Positions 55,701 to 63,139 are shown, counted from the stretch's first letter. The stretch is DNA of 64,000 nt from Strongylocentrotus droebachiensis (GCA_035222895.1 JAVYIG010007225.1:41328-105327); one strand, 5' to 3'. Notes: generated by a model not told the origin, from the sequence alone. Program-made: numbers and translations.

Positions 55701-58542
55701 GTTACATTATATATAAATTATAATGTGAACTACAAAATGAAGGCATCAATCAAGCCTATGAATGCTTCAGTAATATGTTTCCATGCACTGTACATTTGCA
55801 TCTGTTTTTACATCATATCACACTCATACTGCGGCTCAAAGACTAGTTTATTCGTAGTCCAGATTCAGTCCGTTCTTTGTTTTTATTCTTCTATCACACG
55901 CATCGATCCCACACACAGCGCGGTCTCTTCACTGATCGCGCAATCCCCCAAATTTCCGTCCATATGATCGGGGTCCAGAATGAGAGGAATGGCTAGGTCT
56001 ACTTTAAACGTTGAGGGTGTGTTTTTTTATCAGCTGATGGGTGCGCTACAAGGTAACGGTACAAAGGCTGGACTAGTTTAGTCGCGGATGTAGGTCTGGT
56101 TTTGTACACGAGGCGTCACCTCCTGGCGCACAAGTTTGTATGAGTGACATGTGAAAGCGACATCGTACATAAAGTGAATGCAAAACGATCTGAATCTAGA
56201 ACTCTAAACATTCCTTTAAATGGCGCATGCGCGTTTCCTTCTCCGACTCGATTAGGCCTAGATTATGACCCAATCGAAATAATAATAATAATATACAATA
56301 TTGATTAAGCGCTTAATACGGGTGTCTCTATTAATGCGCACCATAGTCTGACTAAAAAATTATGTACCAAAACTTATAATAAACACACAACTTATACATC
56401 TGTTCTTTATTCAATAAATAAATAAATAAATCGTGCATATATAATAATAAAAATAAGAGTGAGATCAAACATACATAAGGTCAAACAGAGGATCAAACAT
56501 AAGATAGAACAAACAAGAAATAAGACGGTGTGGACCTCCTTTGACCGACTCACAACTGCAGAATATCATTCATGAATCAAAAAGGTGCGTTTTCAGCAAG
56601 GACTTAAATTGGTCAAGAGAATGAATATTATGAAAATGTGCTGGTAATTTATTCCAAAGTATAGGGGCATTTACTGAGAAAGCTTGATCGCCATACTTTG
56701 TAACGGTACGAGGTCCAAGGGTTAACTGCAAAGTTGATGATGATCGAAGAGGTCTTAAAGAACTAGAAGAACGTAAGGAAATCAAATCTGAAAGATATTT
56801 AGGGGCTTGGCCATGGATAATTTGTATGTAAGAAGAAGAACTTTAAATGTTATACGATGGTGTATGGGAAGGCAATGAAGAGAACGCAATATTGGGGTTA
56901 TGTGCTCAAATTTTCTCGAGAGAGTAATAAGCCTTGCAGCAGTATTCTGAATTCTTTGAAGTGGAAGTAGTTACGAATGCGGAAGGCCAGACAAAAAAAG
57001 TACAATAATCAAGGTGGGAGGGTACAAATGCATGGGTTAATTTTGCAATTGTGGACCGGTCAAGTAGTTTCCTAATTTTCCCAATTTTAAAGATTCCAAA
57101 AGATGCCGATTTACAGACGTTTTTAATATGCCTTTGTGTGCGCTATTCAAACTGTCTAGTGTGCATTGGGCTTCATCGGTCAATGAAGTCTTCCAGAACT
57201 AATCGAAAACTCGCCTGTTTTATCATTCTCTTCTAGGTGTTTCAACGACTACTACCACCGGGCAGCCAAACGAGGGAACCACTACCCCTCAGACAACTAC
57301 CGTGAAGGCTACAACACCGGTCCCATCTACACTATCGTCAGTAGTTCCCATACAGCAGAATGTAACGAATGGTACAACGGGTGAGCTTCTCCGCCGCTCC
57401 TACGCCATCACAGACCGGGGAATGGTGCAGATGTTCCGTGGGTGGGTCGATGTACAGGGCCAGGGCGCCCCCAACGATTTCTGCAGGTAATTCATCATAA
57501 GTGATCATCATTAATTTTGTCTCTCTCCTTTCAATTATATTAGCCGATTGCATTACATGGTTTTTAAAATAGACACAAAAATGACACAGATCTACACATT
57601 ACTCCTCTGTAATATCTCTCTTTCATTGATACACAGGTATTCGGTGAAGTGGGCAACAATTTCTGTCATTCAAATTCATGTAGGGTCTTGTGTACTTAGG
57701 TTATTAAACAAATAATTTAGTGAAGTGTGCCGAAAGTTATTTTTCTCTTAATCTTCTTGTATAGGGTCGTGCGCACCGATGGAAAGCCATTCATTTCATG
57801 TCTTCTCGCTGGATCTGAAGAAGATGATTTACTAGCCTATACTTCCCCCAACCCCTCTGTAGAATGGTTTGATCCAGGTTATTCCAATACATGGTACATG
57901 AAGGATGAGGATAATGATGGGCGAGACGACTATTGCAGGTAGGTTTTATATTCTCATTAGTATCTCTTCTCTTCATTTATTGTCTAGATTTAACAAATTG
58001 CATTGTATTAATATTTTACTTTACAACATCGAATAGATTCAGATGTCACTTGACAGAGACATATATGAGAACAGTTTGTTGTGACATAATGATCAAGTGA
58101 TTGTTGAACTTTCATTAAATGACATTATTCATTATTGCCAATATTTATCAAAAGGTTCACTTATTCTTTTTGATGAGTATTTTTCCAAAAACATATTAAT
58201 TACCCAGAAGACACCGCTGAACTCTCAAAGCCGATTGTACTCTCAAATTACAATGCTCTTTATAGGCCTACAGAGGTCGATTCATTTAAGGGCTTATATC
58301 TAAAACAATGATGTCTATCACAAGCGGGTACTAAATGGAGATTGAATAGGAAATAACACCAGCTACCATTCAGATTATCAATCTTTTTTGTTTACAGATG
58401 TATTGGTAGTGTGCCCTCTACGTTGGTTGTCTGTATGAAAGCTGGAGCAAATGGATTTGAGGGACCTGGCAGTGATTTCTTACCTCCTAACTCCCCTGAG
58501 GAATGTCTCTTCCACCAAGCTGATCCTTACTTTGGCTTCTAA
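35073..58542 (+). CDS. Gene 2: secreted multi-frizzled protein (SP-Fz-Fz-FN3-Fz-Ig-Fz-VCBS-like), 14 exons
   Basis: Fourteen exons total 2,763 nt: 920 codons plus TAA, all phases compatible. Approximate layout: signal peptide 1-23, Fz1 40-160, Fz2 178-297, FN3-like 298-395, Fz3 397-514, Ig-like 517-613, Fz4 616-729, Thr/Ser-rich linker 732-775, two FG-GAP/VCBS-like repeats 780-920. All four frizzled cysteine-rich domains have ten cysteines. No transmembrane helix is seen, so a secreted product is likely. Fz domains bind Wnt lipids in Frizzled and sFRP proteins (family knowledge); a Wnt-sequestering or matrix role is inference. Corin and MFRP also carry Fz domains, but this order is unlike either. 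Introns are phase 1 between domains, phase 0 inside Fz1, and phase 2 inside the C-terminal repeats. Confidence 0.85.
35174..37090 (+). other. First intron of gene 2, left part
   Basis: No gene, RNA or recognisable repeat is seen; open frames are short and lack homology. The sequence looks unique apart from the tandem donors at its start. Confidence 0.4.
37097..37300 (+). repeat. TTAA-bounded short repeat, copy 3
   Basis: TTAAAGCCCCACTGTCCTAC onward follows the 7431 copy but carries an extra ATGAGAT-containing insertion near 37218-37255. Confidence 0.65.
37890..38050 (+). repeat. AGCCCC-rich dispersed repeat, copy 1
   Basis: GAGCTCGGGGCAAAATAGCC to GAAAAGTAGCCCCCAAAATT; a second direct copy is at 40741-40905, about 90% similar by eye. 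Confidence 0.75.
38595..38748. repeat. Foldback ATGGTAACCATG element
   Basis: ATGGTAACCATGTTTTTC at the left pairs with GAAAAACATGGTTACCAT at the right. Inner arms pair CCATGGTATCAAACAATGA with TCATTGTTTGATACCATGG. Confidence 0.85.
39485..39852. mobile_element. TTAA MITE family A, copy 3
   Basis: GAGTTCTGGGAAGAGGTGAA through CAGAACTCAACTTCATCTTT and AA. Family A body is complete; the left terminus is degraded. A further repeat beginning TTAAAGGGGAAATCCACCCT follows directly to about 40140. Confidence 0.75.
40741..40905 (+). repeat. AGCCCC-rich dispersed repeat, copy 2
   Basis: GGGCTCGGGGCAAATTAGCC to TTGAAAAGTAGCCCCCGAAA, direct copy of 37890-38050. Confidence 0.75.
41375..41780. mobile_element. 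TA-bounded foldback element
   Basis: Outer ends TAGTCTGCAAGCAC and GTGCTTGCAGACTA are inverted. Inner arms of about 85 bp pair CTATGAACATGACTGACAAA with TTTGTCAGTCATGTTCATAG around a short centre at 41592-41633. A possible relative starts TAGTCTGGAGGCACAG at 39105. Confidence 0.85.
41800..42938 (+). other. First intron of gene 2, right part
   Basis: C-rich tracts at 41927-41970 and a C/A run at 42743-42785. No gene or defined element recognised. Confidence 0.4.
42939..42986 (+). CDS. Gene 2 exon 2: 48-nt linker
   Basis: Phase 1-1 exon between TTTCTTTCTAG and GTAAGC, encoding [15 protein letters not shown]. It either supplies the end of the signal peptide and mature N-terminus of gene 2 or is another microexon linker of a combined gene; it resembles the gene 1 linkers in size and phase. 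Confidence 0.65.
43450..43850. repeat. Possible inverted-repeat element in Fz1 upstream intron
   Basis: ACATGCTTAGCGTCC at 43533-43547 and GGACGCTAAACATGT at 43813-43828 are near complements around T- and A-rich runs. Weakly defined. Confidence 0.35.
43898..44025 (+). CDS. Gene 2 exon 3: Fz1 first half
   Basis: Phase 1 to 0 exon after TTGTGTATTAG. It reads [20 protein letters not shown], then [15 protein letters not shown] before GTGAGT. C-x-P-L-x-x-P-x-C and the Y-x-x-T-x-x-P-N-L motif are the hallmark start of a frizzled cysteine-rich domain. Confidence 0.92.
44079..44210 (+). repeat. Partial copy of the GGCGGATCCAGG element
   Basis: TTTGGCGGATCCAGGAGGGG and following G- and C-rich sequence match the left part of 53850-54160. 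Confidence 0.65.
44640..44855. repeat. Minisatellite, 29/30-bp unit, seven copies
   Basis: Units of GGCCACCGATAGAGGGTATG plus GTGTAGGAG, nearly identical. On the minus strand it reads as repeated [10 protein letters not shown], an artefact of the repeat. Confidence 0.92.
44906..45328. mobile_element. TTAA MITE family A, copy 4
   Basis: TTAAAGGTAAAGACCAGTTT at the left and ACTGGTCTTTATCTTTAA at the right, with GTAGTCCCATATTCATCTTT inside. Same terminal subtype as 27681-28053. It ends about 190 bp before the possible alternative first exon. Confidence 0.8.
45521..45578 (+). CDS. Possible alternative first exon with signal peptide
   Basis: ATG with A at -3 opens [19 protein letters not shown], a good secretion signal, and reaches ACAG|GTGCTA in phase 1. 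It has the same 58-nt length and exit phase as the exon at 35073. It sits in the intron that splits Fz1, so it could only join in frame to the phase-1 exon at 47254, giving a form starting at Fz2. The donor is weaker than average. Chance is a real alternative. Confidence 0.3.
46034..46182 (-). repeat. TTAA-bounded short repeat, copy 4 (inverted)
   Basis: Reads CAGTGGGGCCTTAA at its right end, the complement of TTAAxGCCCCACTG, with GATCATGGGGGACCAACAGG inside. A poly-C/A and ATA tract lies just before it (45953-46010). Confidence 0.65.
46416..46671 (+). CDS. Gene 2 exon 4: Fz1 second half
   Basis: Phase 0 to 1 exon after CCCCTGACAG. It carries the remaining eight Fz cysteines, with landmarks [32 protein letters not shown] and [15 protein letters not shown]. 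The W-P-x-x-F-x-C-x-x-F-P motif is diagnostic. It ends ATG A|GTCAGT. Confidence 0.92.
47254..47655 (+). CDS. Gene 2 exon 5: Fz2 (complete domain)
   Basis: Single 402-nt phase 1-1 exon after TTTGCTTGTAG. After an acidic lead ([15 protein letters not shown]) it encodes a ten-cysteine Fz domain: [60 protein letters not shown] and IFMCRNYPS. The usual W-P motif is replaced by R-L-D-I-F-M-C. Donor GTAAGT. Confidence 0.92.
47691..47936. mobile_element. MITE with GGGGTGTG termini
   Basis: GGGGTGTGCTGCTGAAG at the left and AGAGCGACACACCCC at the right are imperfect inverted repeats. The centre has CGGGTGTTTGCCATGCAAAC, itself a hairpin. It begins 36 bp after the Fz2 donor. Confidence 0.65.
48231..48524 (+). 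CDS. Gene 2 exon 6: FN3-like domain
   Basis: Phase 1-1 exon of 294 nt after TTGTATTTCAG. About 98 residues end with [20 protein letters not shown] and [13 protein letters not shown]-x-x-x-V-R-S-V-N-x-x-G-x-S matches the F and G strands of a fibronectin type III fold; the N-terminal half is poorly conserved. It has no cysteine. Donor GTAAGT. FN3 is my best reading, not certain. Confidence 0.8.
49141..49374 (-). mobile_element. tRNA-derived SINE, minus strand
   Basis: Minus strand GGTGGCTCACTCGTTAGAGG (A box) and GTGGGTTTGAACCTCGG (B box) head a body ending in (ATT)n. A similar tail (AATAATAATGG plus AGCGCTC) at 49025-49060 may be another SINE remnant. Confidence 0.75.
49682..50860. mobile_element. 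TTAA MITE family A, copy 5, split by a nested element
   Basis: TTAAAGATAAAGTTGAGTTC at the left, then the family A body in inverted orientation up to 49942. It resumes at 50730 (GATATTTGAAGAGCCATGC) and fades near 50860. Confidence 0.75.
49943..50729. mobile_element. Nested TTAA-bounded element with G/C tracts
   Basis: TTAACCCTATATAGCCCGGG at the left and GGGCTTGATAGGGTTAA at the right are inverted ends with TTAA. It contains long G and C runs (49987-50023, 50680-50712) and AT-rich interior. It sits inside a family A MITE. Confidence 0.75.
50984..51196 (+). CDS. Gene 2 exon 7: Fz3 first part
   Basis: Phase 1-1 exon after CCTTGTTTAG. It reads [51 protein letters not shown]: the first five Fz cysteines. 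Unlike Fz1, the intron inside this domain is phase 1, placed after the fifth cysteine. Donor GTCAGT. Confidence 0.92.
51400..52330 (+). other. Intron within Fz3
   Basis: No gene or defined element. Short open frames here lack homology. Confidence 0.4.
52355..52504 (+). CDS. Gene 2 exon 8: Fz3 second part
   Basis: Phase 1-1 exon after ATTTTACCTAG. It reads [33 protein letters not shown] and [13 protein letters not shown]: the last five cysteines and a textbook G-Y-x-W-P-E-x-L-x-C-x-x-F-P motif. The donor GTAAGA runs straight into a 250-bp GA repeat. Confidence 0.92.
52505..52754. repeat. GA-rich microsatellite at the Fz3 donor
   Basis: About 250 bp of GAGAGAGAGGGGGAGATA-type purine repeat starting within the donor GTAAGAGAGTGAGAGAG. 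Confidence 0.92.
53086..53229 (+). CDS. Gene 2 exon 9: Ig-like domain, first half
   Basis: Phase 1-1 exon after GATTCCTCCAG. It reads [33 protein letters not shown] and SVSMKTR. A cysteine followed 12 residues later by tryptophan fits the B and C strands of an Ig fold. Donor GTAATA. Confidence 0.78.
53324..53413. repeat. Foldback GTTGTTACCATCAACC element
   Basis: Arms of about 43 bp (GTTGTTACCATCAACC and GGTTGATGGTAACAAC at the ends; GTAATAAT inner) around a 3-bp centre. Confidence 0.85.
53850..54160. mobile_element. Non-autonomous element with CAGTGGCGGATCCAGG ends
   Basis: CAGTGGCGGATCCAGG at the left and CCTGGATCCGCGCCTGAG at the right are inverted termini, with very long G, C and A runs inside. 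A partial copy is at 44079. Runs of this kind are common in this repeat and may also hide assembly errors. Confidence 0.75.
54321..54470 (+). CDS. Gene 2 exon 10: Ig-like domain, second half
   Basis: Phase 1-1 exon after TCTATTTCAG. It reads [20 protein letters not shown] then [13 protein letters not shown]-x-I-x-x-L-x-x-x-x-x-G-x-Y-x-C is the E-F strand signature of Ig domains. Donor GTAAGT. Confidence 0.85.
54797..55147 (+). CDS. Gene 2 exon 11: Fz4 (complete domain)
   Basis: Single phase 1-1 exon of 351 nt after TTATTTTCCAG. It has ten cysteines: [65 protein letters not shown] and [13 protein letters not shown], ending with GTC. The W-P-x-x-x-x-C-x-x-F-P motif is kept. Donor GTTAGT. Confidence 0.92.
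55165..55553. mobile_element. TTAA MITE family A, copy 6
   Basis: TTAAAGATAAAGGTGAGTTC at the left and CCAGAACTCTTTAA at the right. GTGTAGTCCCATATACATTT lies inside. It starts 18 bp after the Fz4 donor. Confidence 0.75.
56276..56345. repeat. AATAAT microsatellite with SINE-like GCGCTTAAT tail
   Basis: AATAATAATAATAATATACA followed by AAGCGCTTAATACGG, the tail pattern also seen at 14084 and 33430. Confidence 0.5.
56570..57060 (-). mobile_element. LINE 3' end, minus strand (CR1/L2-like)
   Basis: The minus strand encodes the reverse-transcriptase C-terminal part: fragments of [12 protein letters not shown] near 56910, then [32 protein letters not shown] and [12 protein letters not shown] with a stop near 56570. 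It is related to the relic at 6190-7190, and antisense to gene 2. Confidence 0.8.
57237..57486 (+). CDS. Gene 2 exon 12: Thr/Ser linker and first half of VCBS-like repeat 1
   Basis: Phase 1 to 2 exon after TTCTCTTCTAG. It opens with a mucin-like Thr/Ser/Pro stretch of about 45 residues ([18 protein letters not shown]), then [15 protein letters not shown] and [16 protein letters not shown]-x-D-x-x-G-x-G-x-x-x-D-F-C-R is the start of an FG-GAP/VCBS-like calcium loop. It ends TGC AG|GTAATT, splitting the Arg codon. Confidence 0.85.
57765..57938 (+). CDS. Gene 2 exon 13: VCBS-like repeat 1 end and repeat 2 start
   Basis: Phase 2-2 exon after CTTGTATAG. It reads [20 protein letters not shown] and later [16 protein letters not shown], ending [21 protein letters not shown] is a calcium-loop-like D-x-D-x-D-G motif. 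The donor falls at the same C-R position as in the previous exon, so the repeats are an exon duplication. Confidence 0.87.
58398..58542 (+). CDS. Gene 2 exon 14: C-terminus and stop
   Basis: Phase 2 entry after TTTGTTTACAG. It reads [20 protein letters not shown], then [20 protein letters not shown] and TAA. It closes VCBS-like repeat 2 with the C-I-G...V-C-M-K-A-G motif parallel to I-S-C-L-L-A-G of repeat 1. No membrane segment or GPI signal follows. Confidence 0.88.
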
Positions 58543-59380
58543 TCGTCTCATCATCCAATGTTAACATTGCTCTTTATACTCTAGCTACCAGGTAAACTTC
58601 TTCTACAAAGTTTGTTACCATATGTTAACTCACAAGTGTTTGGCTGTTTGTATATTGATCTGATAACGAACAGGAAACTGCAAGCATTATGTGTGATAAA
58701 GAATGAGAACGACTGCCCTATGGGAAAGCACTTTACGAGTTCATCTTCTTTACTTCTTATTAATGTAATAAAATAAACACTAAAATTAATAAATTGGTAC
58801 AAATTTGTAATATTTTGTAGACAATGTTGGAAGATTCGATACCACTAAAAGGACTGTCGGTTCTCCATTTAAACTTGTATGAGTGACGCTTATGTAGATT
58901 TTTGTTGTTGATAATGTCTAAAACCTAAATGTAAAAACCAATAGTCTACAATGTATGCCTATGTACTTTGTTCCTTGTAAAAAAAAGGAAACATTTTACC
59001 TACCTCTAAAGAGAGAAAAAGAACGAATCTGTATTGGTGATATTATATTATTATAATATCAGTATACAATGATCCTTAAATAGACCCCAAACCAAGTAAA
59101 TACGATATTACACCGATTCCTGCTGTGAACTATTACCATTATAGTGATGTGTTTTCAATATCGTTTGTCCATCCGGATGACCTTTTTACAGTACACATAT
59201 ATGTATATCATTTTCAACCGTGACTGCAGGTTTATATAGAATGAAGCTTTATCCTTCTCCAAAATAACAGGATCGATTTTTGTATCTTTTTCTAAAGATT
59301 TGTAAATAGATAACAATGAACGTTCATGTACGCTAGCTGTATTATCACGTGACTAATAAAGAGATAAAAAGGTCTCGTTT
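58543..59380 (+). other. 3' UTR of gene 2
   Basis: AT-rich sequence without coding potential follows the stop. Overlapping AATAAA hexamers occur at 58767-58777, and another at 59355-59360 followed by a GT-rich tract (TGTTTGCTGTGTGTTTG). The second is the better cleavage site; the first may give a shorter UTR. Confidence 0.5.
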
Positions 59381-59395
59381 AGATGTTTGCTGTGT
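59355..59395 (+). terminator. Poly(A) signal of gene 2
   Basis: AATAAA at 59355-59360 is followed about 25 bp later by GCTGTGTGTTTGTT, the usual GU-rich downstream element. An alternative AATAAA pair lies at 58767-58777. Confidence 0.5.
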
Positions 59396-59633
59396 GTTTG
59401 TTAAATTATTCTTGCGTTGTATCAGAATGCAGGGGCGAGCGTCATTTTGATTGCGTTTTTGACGGAGAAATGCGTCAGCGACTGGTGTGCTCGTTAGAGC
59501 AAACATTGTGTTGAATTACTACTCTATGAGTAAATTGCCTTCGTATGAATGATGAGCTGAAGAAATAACGCAAGCAAATTGCCGTATTGTGTGTAATGTC
59601 CTTTGCATATGCGCTGTCATTTGACTGACGTAC

Positions 59634-60026
59634 TTAGAGAGAAGGTTGAGTTCTGGGAAGAGGTGAAATATAATTTGTGAGCGTTATCATTCTTATTATG
59701 CAAGTGTGGAAGAACATCAGATAAGACATGTTCCCTGAAAGGCATGGCTCTTCAAATGCCTTCATATTCTAAATATGTCATGTAACATCGTAAAAATCCG
59801 GGTAGGATTTTTACGCCACGTGTTCGTGTAGTCCCATATACATCTTTCTGTGTACAGTGTTTGTAACTTTACCAAGACTTGGCCAAATTTCTTATCATTT
59901 TGATGATTCCAGAACCTTGCAATACACACAAATTCTTATATGCTAGATGATCAACCTTTTCTGGTCTATTCCACATCGTTTCTTTCACAATGCAATCGCA
60001 TGACTATAACTCAATTTTATCTTTAA
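59634..60026. mobile_element. TTAA MITE family A, copy 7
   Basis: TTAGAGAGAAGGTTGAGTTC at the left and ACTCAATTTTATCTTTAA at the right. Nearly the full family body, about 95% similar by eye to 39485-39852. Confidence 0.8.
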
Positions 60027-60473
60027 GGACTGCGTCAGCATCTTTCCTTGAAATGACTCGACATGACAGAATGATATCATACCAAAAGGTAAATGAAACA
60101 ATAAACAGAGCCAACATTACGTAGAGTTACTTGTGTGTATTCAATTACAGACTTCATTAGCGCAGACTGGTAATTAACGCAATACAGAAATTACGACTTC
60201 TTTCTATCTATTGCGTCACTCAACTTGTATTACAGTTCATGTACGTGTATGTCATGCCTGTGCCAGCGAAGGGTAGTTGAATGTGTGCTCGGCTCAGTGA
60301 CATCAAAGAGAGAGAAACAAAATAAGAGGGGGAGCGAGGGAGGGCGGATGAATGGGAGAGAGGGGTGAAACAGAGACGGAAATATTAATCCAATGAAGAG
60401 AAAGACAAAGGAGACGATGAAAATGTGTATAAAAGAGTTACATGGGAAATGAGAGGAGGATTAAAGACGGCAA

Positions 60474-60608
60474 TACAGTGGAACCTCGTTATAAAGAGGT
60501 CCTAAGGACCAGCAAAACAAGAATATAAAGAGTTTGGACCAGCAAAATCACCTTGTTTTAATAGATACCTCGTTATATCAGAGATCTTTATTCTGAGGTT
60601 CCACTGTA
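60474..60608. mobile_element. TA-bounded MITE with CAGTGGAACCTC termini
   Basis: TACAGTGGAACCTCGTTATA at the left and GAGGTTCCACTGTA at the right, with TA on both sides. CAGTGGAACCTCGTTATAA termini are typical of pogo/Tigger-type elements. Only 135 bp long. Confidence 0.88.
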
Positions 60609-62040
60609 TTATATTGAGAAAGATATGGTGAATGGGCCATGATGTGAAACAAGTAACATAGAAAATGAGAAGAAAAAACAAATAATGAGACTGGATATAT
60701 AAGAGAGAGGGGTGGGGGTCGACAGGAGAGAAGGGAATCTGGAGAGAGAGAGAGATGAATAGAAAGAACAGAGACACCTAATAAGTGTGAAAGCGTGAGA
60801 GAAACATTGACAGAAAGAGAGAAGGAGACGAGAGGATAGAGAAAAGACGGGGGAAGAAACATCATACATGATATGATAATGAGATCGAGATGGGGAAATT
60901 GATGTCAACAATATAAAGAGAAATTGAGAAAGAGACGTGTGAAAGAGAGAGGGAAGGGAATATCACAGGAGAATGGTTGACCACATCCCTGGTTTGACGG
61001 TGTGGGACGGCCAATAGGCCATAGGAGAGGATGAGTGCTTGCACAGTATTTCATAACCACAAAGTGAGCATTTGACATAAAAACAGATAGTGGGATGGCC
61101 TTTATGGATCGTCCACATGTTAAATCAGCATGTTCCTATTCTTTTTACAATGTGTTGTACGCCTGGAACGCTGGGGAGGGGGGATTCAAGGAAAGCATTA
61201 ACAGCTCCGATTTTAGTTGCCGATAATTACCGGTTTCCATTCACCCCCCCCCCCCCCCCTCCCCACCTCCCTCCCTCCTGCCCCACTGTAGCCACATGAC
61301 ATAGCGAAAAGATGGGAAGGGAATAGACCTAAACATGCTAAAGAGAGGCAAACAAAAATAGAAAGGGACCCGGATAATATAGGAAGATCGGAATGCATAG
61401 TTTGCACCCTCTTCCACACCATCCCATCCGATGGCCTCAGGCGATGATCCACATTTGTGTAGAACGTGGAGGGCGGGGGTGAAGCATAGTGCCGAATTAA
61501 TTTCTGACACGGAGCAATCGATGGAAAGGGACGTTTTAGGTGTAATTAATTACACCCATATGTGTTTTAATGCTTTCCGCTAGACTAAATTTGATGCTTC
61601 CGTCCCGCCTCAAAAGAATTAGCTACCGGCGGAGACTATGGCACCATAATTTTTATGTACCAAAGATATTTAAACCGTGGACCAAATTCATAAACAACAA
61701 ATACACATGGGGTTGGTATAAACGGAATCACCCGTTAGTCCATTTCATGAAGTTGTTAAACTAGTAGGCTGTGGGCCGAGCATGATTTTTGTTCAAGTTC
61801 GTTGCATAGATTACTGGTACAAGATTTAGATAATGTGAATAACAAGACAAAAATACACTTGTTACGAAAACTGTCGTTTCCGCAACTCAATCTTGCATGT
61901 TAGTATAAAACATAATTTTAATTGACAATTTGCTGAAGAGAATTTGCGTGAACGAGACCGCCATTTCTCCATTCGTATACGTGTATAAACTCACCGTGCG
62001 ACAAGCGTGAAACAGCACATTCTCCGTCTCCATCGTACGT
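60609..62040. other. Downstream intergenic sequence
   Basis: GA-rich purine tracts at 60700-60960 and a C tract at 61244-61260. Several open frames are low-complexity; one at 61570-61764 has no recognisable homology. No gene supported. Confidence 0.4.
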
Positions 62041-62042
62041 AC

Positions 62043-62064
62043 TGTAACGGACCAGCCCGTTACA
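62043..62064. repeat. Short palindrome TGTAACGG...CCGTTACA
   Basis: An 8-bp inverted repeat around ACCAGC, 114 bp upstream of a TATA box. TG...CA ends of this type border many LTRs, so it may mark an LTR edge. Confidence 0.4.
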
Positions 62065-62177
62065 GGTAGTTATCTTGTAGAAAACGTAGAGGGCAGTAAG
62101 CTTTTGGGGGCGTAAGGGCTCAGAGCGCGATTACGGACGCACCATGCGTAAAGCAGCTCTCAGAGCGTCTCAGATGC

Positions 62178-62241
62178 TATAAATAGCAGTAATGTGCGGG
62201 TATTTCGTCACTTCGACGCTAGCTCTCGTCTTAGTCAGATA
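62178..62241 (+). promoter_or_regulatory. TATA/Inr/DPE core promoter
   Basis: TATAAATA at 62178-62185, an initiator TCACTTC with A+1 at 62210, and a DPE-like AGATA at +28 to +32 (62237-62241). All three match consensus at canonical spacing. This may drive an LTR retroelement or a gene to the right. Confidence 0.5.
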
Positions 62242-62625
62242 GCGAACACTCCGCTCCGCTCCAACTGAGCTAAGATAAGGAAAAGGATTGGAAACGAGAA
62301 ATAGAGTTCCTACTAAAGGCAATATCTGCCTTTACTACTTGTTGAGATTAATCAAGGTAATTGGTGTCGGTGTTAACTATGATAACGTGTTGGAGAAGTT
62401 GACTTATGTTTGTATTAATACAGTATACAGTTAAACAATCCATCGTTTTATAACGTGTAATTAGTTGAGTCTCCATAGACTGATGTAATATAACCCTCTC
62501 ATAGAGAATACACGTCCAGCTATCCAAAACACCTCTCATCTCCACACTCATATATTTTGGGAAAACGGAGCCACGTCCGGGCCTCTAAACTACAAGCCAA
62601 ATAGAAACCGCTCGCATTATTCAAG

Positions 62626-62763
62626 ATGGCAAATTTTTCGTCAGATGACGGTGATAGAGGCAAGGGACAGGCCAGCCCTCCAGCATCCAGGATCCGCTCT
62701 AGGATGGAGGGCCGTAACAGTCCTAAAAAATGTTGTAATCCATTCGAATATTCCCAACGCTAA
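62626..62763 (+). CDS. Short ORF downstream of the core promoter (uncertain)
   Basis: ATG in a good context (TTCAAGATGG) opens 45 codons starting MANFSSDDGDRGKGQASPPA and ending in TAA. It is polar and basic, compatible with a truncated Gag start or a first exon, but no family is recognised. Confidence 0.2.
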   Translation: MANFSSDDGDRGKGQASPPASRIRSRMEGRNSPKKCCNPFEYSQR

Positions 62764-62869
62764 TCACATTGTTGAAGTAGATGATATAATTTTGCGAATA
62801 TGAACTGCGAAAACTAATGAAAACCTCGTCAGGGTGAAAATATAAAAGATACATGATTCTATTTCATTT

Positions 62870-63135
62870 CAGATCCTTGGGATTATGAACCTCAATTAAT
62901 TTTCGGAATATTGAATTCTATTTCATTTTCGGAAATACGAGCCTTCGCAATAATGAACTTTCGGAGTAACGAAGCTTCGGTATTACAAACACTCAGAGTA
63001 ATGAAGTTTCGGATTTTTCCACGTCTTTGTATGACGTTAAAAATTGCTTTGCCCTGAATTAAATCAAATGCTGATATCGTAAATCGGAATGCCATGAACT
63101 GGAATAATTTTGCCGATGAATTAGTTCGGATGCTC
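62870..63135. repeat. Degenerate TTCGGAATAATGAA tandem repeat
   Basis: Irregular units of about 15-17 bp such as TTCGGAGTAACGAAGC, TTCGCAATAATGAAC and TTCGGAATATTGAA. Similar sequences are frequent in sea urchin genomes (recollection, not checked). Confidence 0.7.
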
Positions 63136-63139
63136 ATGA

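Noticed and set aside
60502..60911. Minus-strand Ser/Leu/Phe-rich frames that look like membrane segments
   Set aside because: Complement of purine-rich repeats; three frames are open at once, as in simple sequence.
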